NCBI GenBank assembly: GCA_034437795.1
Contig: DAOTTI010000268.1
Location: forward strand, 1 to 5,098
Direction: 5' to 3'
Length of the DNA stretch: 5,098 nt
Origin: DAOTTI01 sp034437795
GTDB lineage: Bacteria; Chloroflexota; UBA11872; UBA12225
The position numbers were made by a program, and so were the translations under genes. Each line of letters opens with the position of its first letter. The first letter of the stretch is position 1. The notes beneath the pieces were generated by a model. The model made no database searches. It worked only from the letters and a program-made list of their open reading frames with translations, and had not been told where the DNA came from. This document shows positions 4,669-5,098 of the stretch, piece by piece.

Positions 4669-5098
4669 TCACTCTCCACGCAGGCGGCGGGCGATGAGCA
4701 GCCCGGCGCCAGGGCCGTCCAGGTGGCGCAACACCTGCGCTACGATGGCGGCCGGCAGGGGTGTGGCCGGCAGGCGGCAGTAGGCAGTGCGCAGGATACC
4801 GGCGCGCCGGAACAGCTCCTTGTGCAGCCAGATCAGGCCCCCGCCGCCGTCGCTCGGGCCGGCAATGGCGGCGGCGCGCAGCACCGGGAGGATCAGCCGC
4901 AGGTAGCAATCGAGCCCGGCGCTCGGGTTGCCGGCGGCGTAGCGGTCGCACACCAGGCGGAAGGCGTCGATCATGGCCGGGTGAGGCATGGTGCCGGTGG
5001 CGCCTCGCTCCAGTTCCTCCGGCAGGAAGGCCCCGCCAGCGCCGCCCAGCACCGTGATCTGCCGGCCGCCCGCGGCCGGTAGCCCCTCCAGACGCGCC
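4669..5098 (-). CDS. DHDPS/N-acetylneuraminate lyase family aldolase, C-terminal part (5' end beyond window)
   Basis: The 142 visible residues are the C-terminal half of a class I aldolase of the dihydrodipicolinate synthase family, cytoplasmic (beta/alpha)8 enzymes of about 300 residues that join or cleave pyruvate and an aldehyde through a lysine Schiff base. The reading frame is open to the right edge, so the start and the catalytic Tyr and Lys are outside. Visible family features are ITVLGGAGG (visible residues 14-22) at the strand 7 position, EELERGATGTM (26-36) at the strand 8 position, and the C-terminal helices with AGNPSAGLDCYLRLILPVLR and KELFRRAGILRTAYCRLP. A GTG at 5052 is not the start, because homologous sequence continues upstream. 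True DapA (lysine synthesis) is less likely than a 2-keto-3-deoxy sugar acid aldolase or related catabolic member, given the transport proteins and dehydrogenase nearby; the active-site part is needed to decide. Confidence 0.87.
   Translation of the reverse strand, partial: ARLEGLPAAGGRQITVLGGAGGAFLPEELERGATGTMPHPAMIDAFRLVCDRYAAGNPSAGLDCYLRLILPVLRAAAIAGPSDGGGGLIWLHKELFRRAGILRTAYCRLPATPLPAAIVAQVLRHLDGPGAGLLIARRLRGE

Overview
The window is very GC-rich bacterial DNA. It has two Tat-type lipoprotein sugar-binding proteins, a short-chain dehydrogenase, part of a DHDPS-family aldolase, and intergenic gaps filled with short GC-rich hairpin repeats. Twin-arginine lipoproteins with a Cys-Gly-Gly start to the mature chain, strong GGAGG ribosome-binding sites and these repeats fit a free-living Chloroflexota-like or actinobacterial-like heterotroph. 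The taxonomic guess is inference only; no rRNA or marker gene is present.

Layout, left to right. 1-351 has no gene. It carries a near-consensus leftward promoter at the extreme left edge and then five degenerate units spaced almost exactly 61 bp apart. 352-1752 (-) is solute-binding protein 1, with a clear RBS and a good sigma70-type promoter at 1837-1865. 1880-2055 is a second repeat-filled gap with two more copies of the same unit. 2056-2829 (-) is a complete classical SDR oxidoreductase. 2830-2990 is a divergent control region with a 16-bp inverted repeat. 2991-4358 (+) is solute-binding protein 2. 4359-4668 is a convergent gap containing a 38-bp duplication of the 3' end of SBP2 and one compact copy of the hairpin repeat. 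4669-5098 (-) is the C-terminal half of a DHDPS/N-acetylneuraminate-lyase family aldolase that runs off the right edge.

Together the genes suggest a carbohydrate or sugar-acid utilisation locus. The binding proteins would capture the substrate outside the membrane, the SDR would oxidise or reduce a sugar-derived hydroxyl, and the aldolase would cleave a 2-keto-3-deoxy acid. No permease, ATPase or regulator lies in the window, so substrate and pathway stay hypothetical. I see no clearly novel gene system. The most unusual content is non-coding: the 61-bp periodic array, the consistent placement and orientation of the same repeat beyond the 3' end of every minus-strand gene, and the duplicated SBP2 tail.
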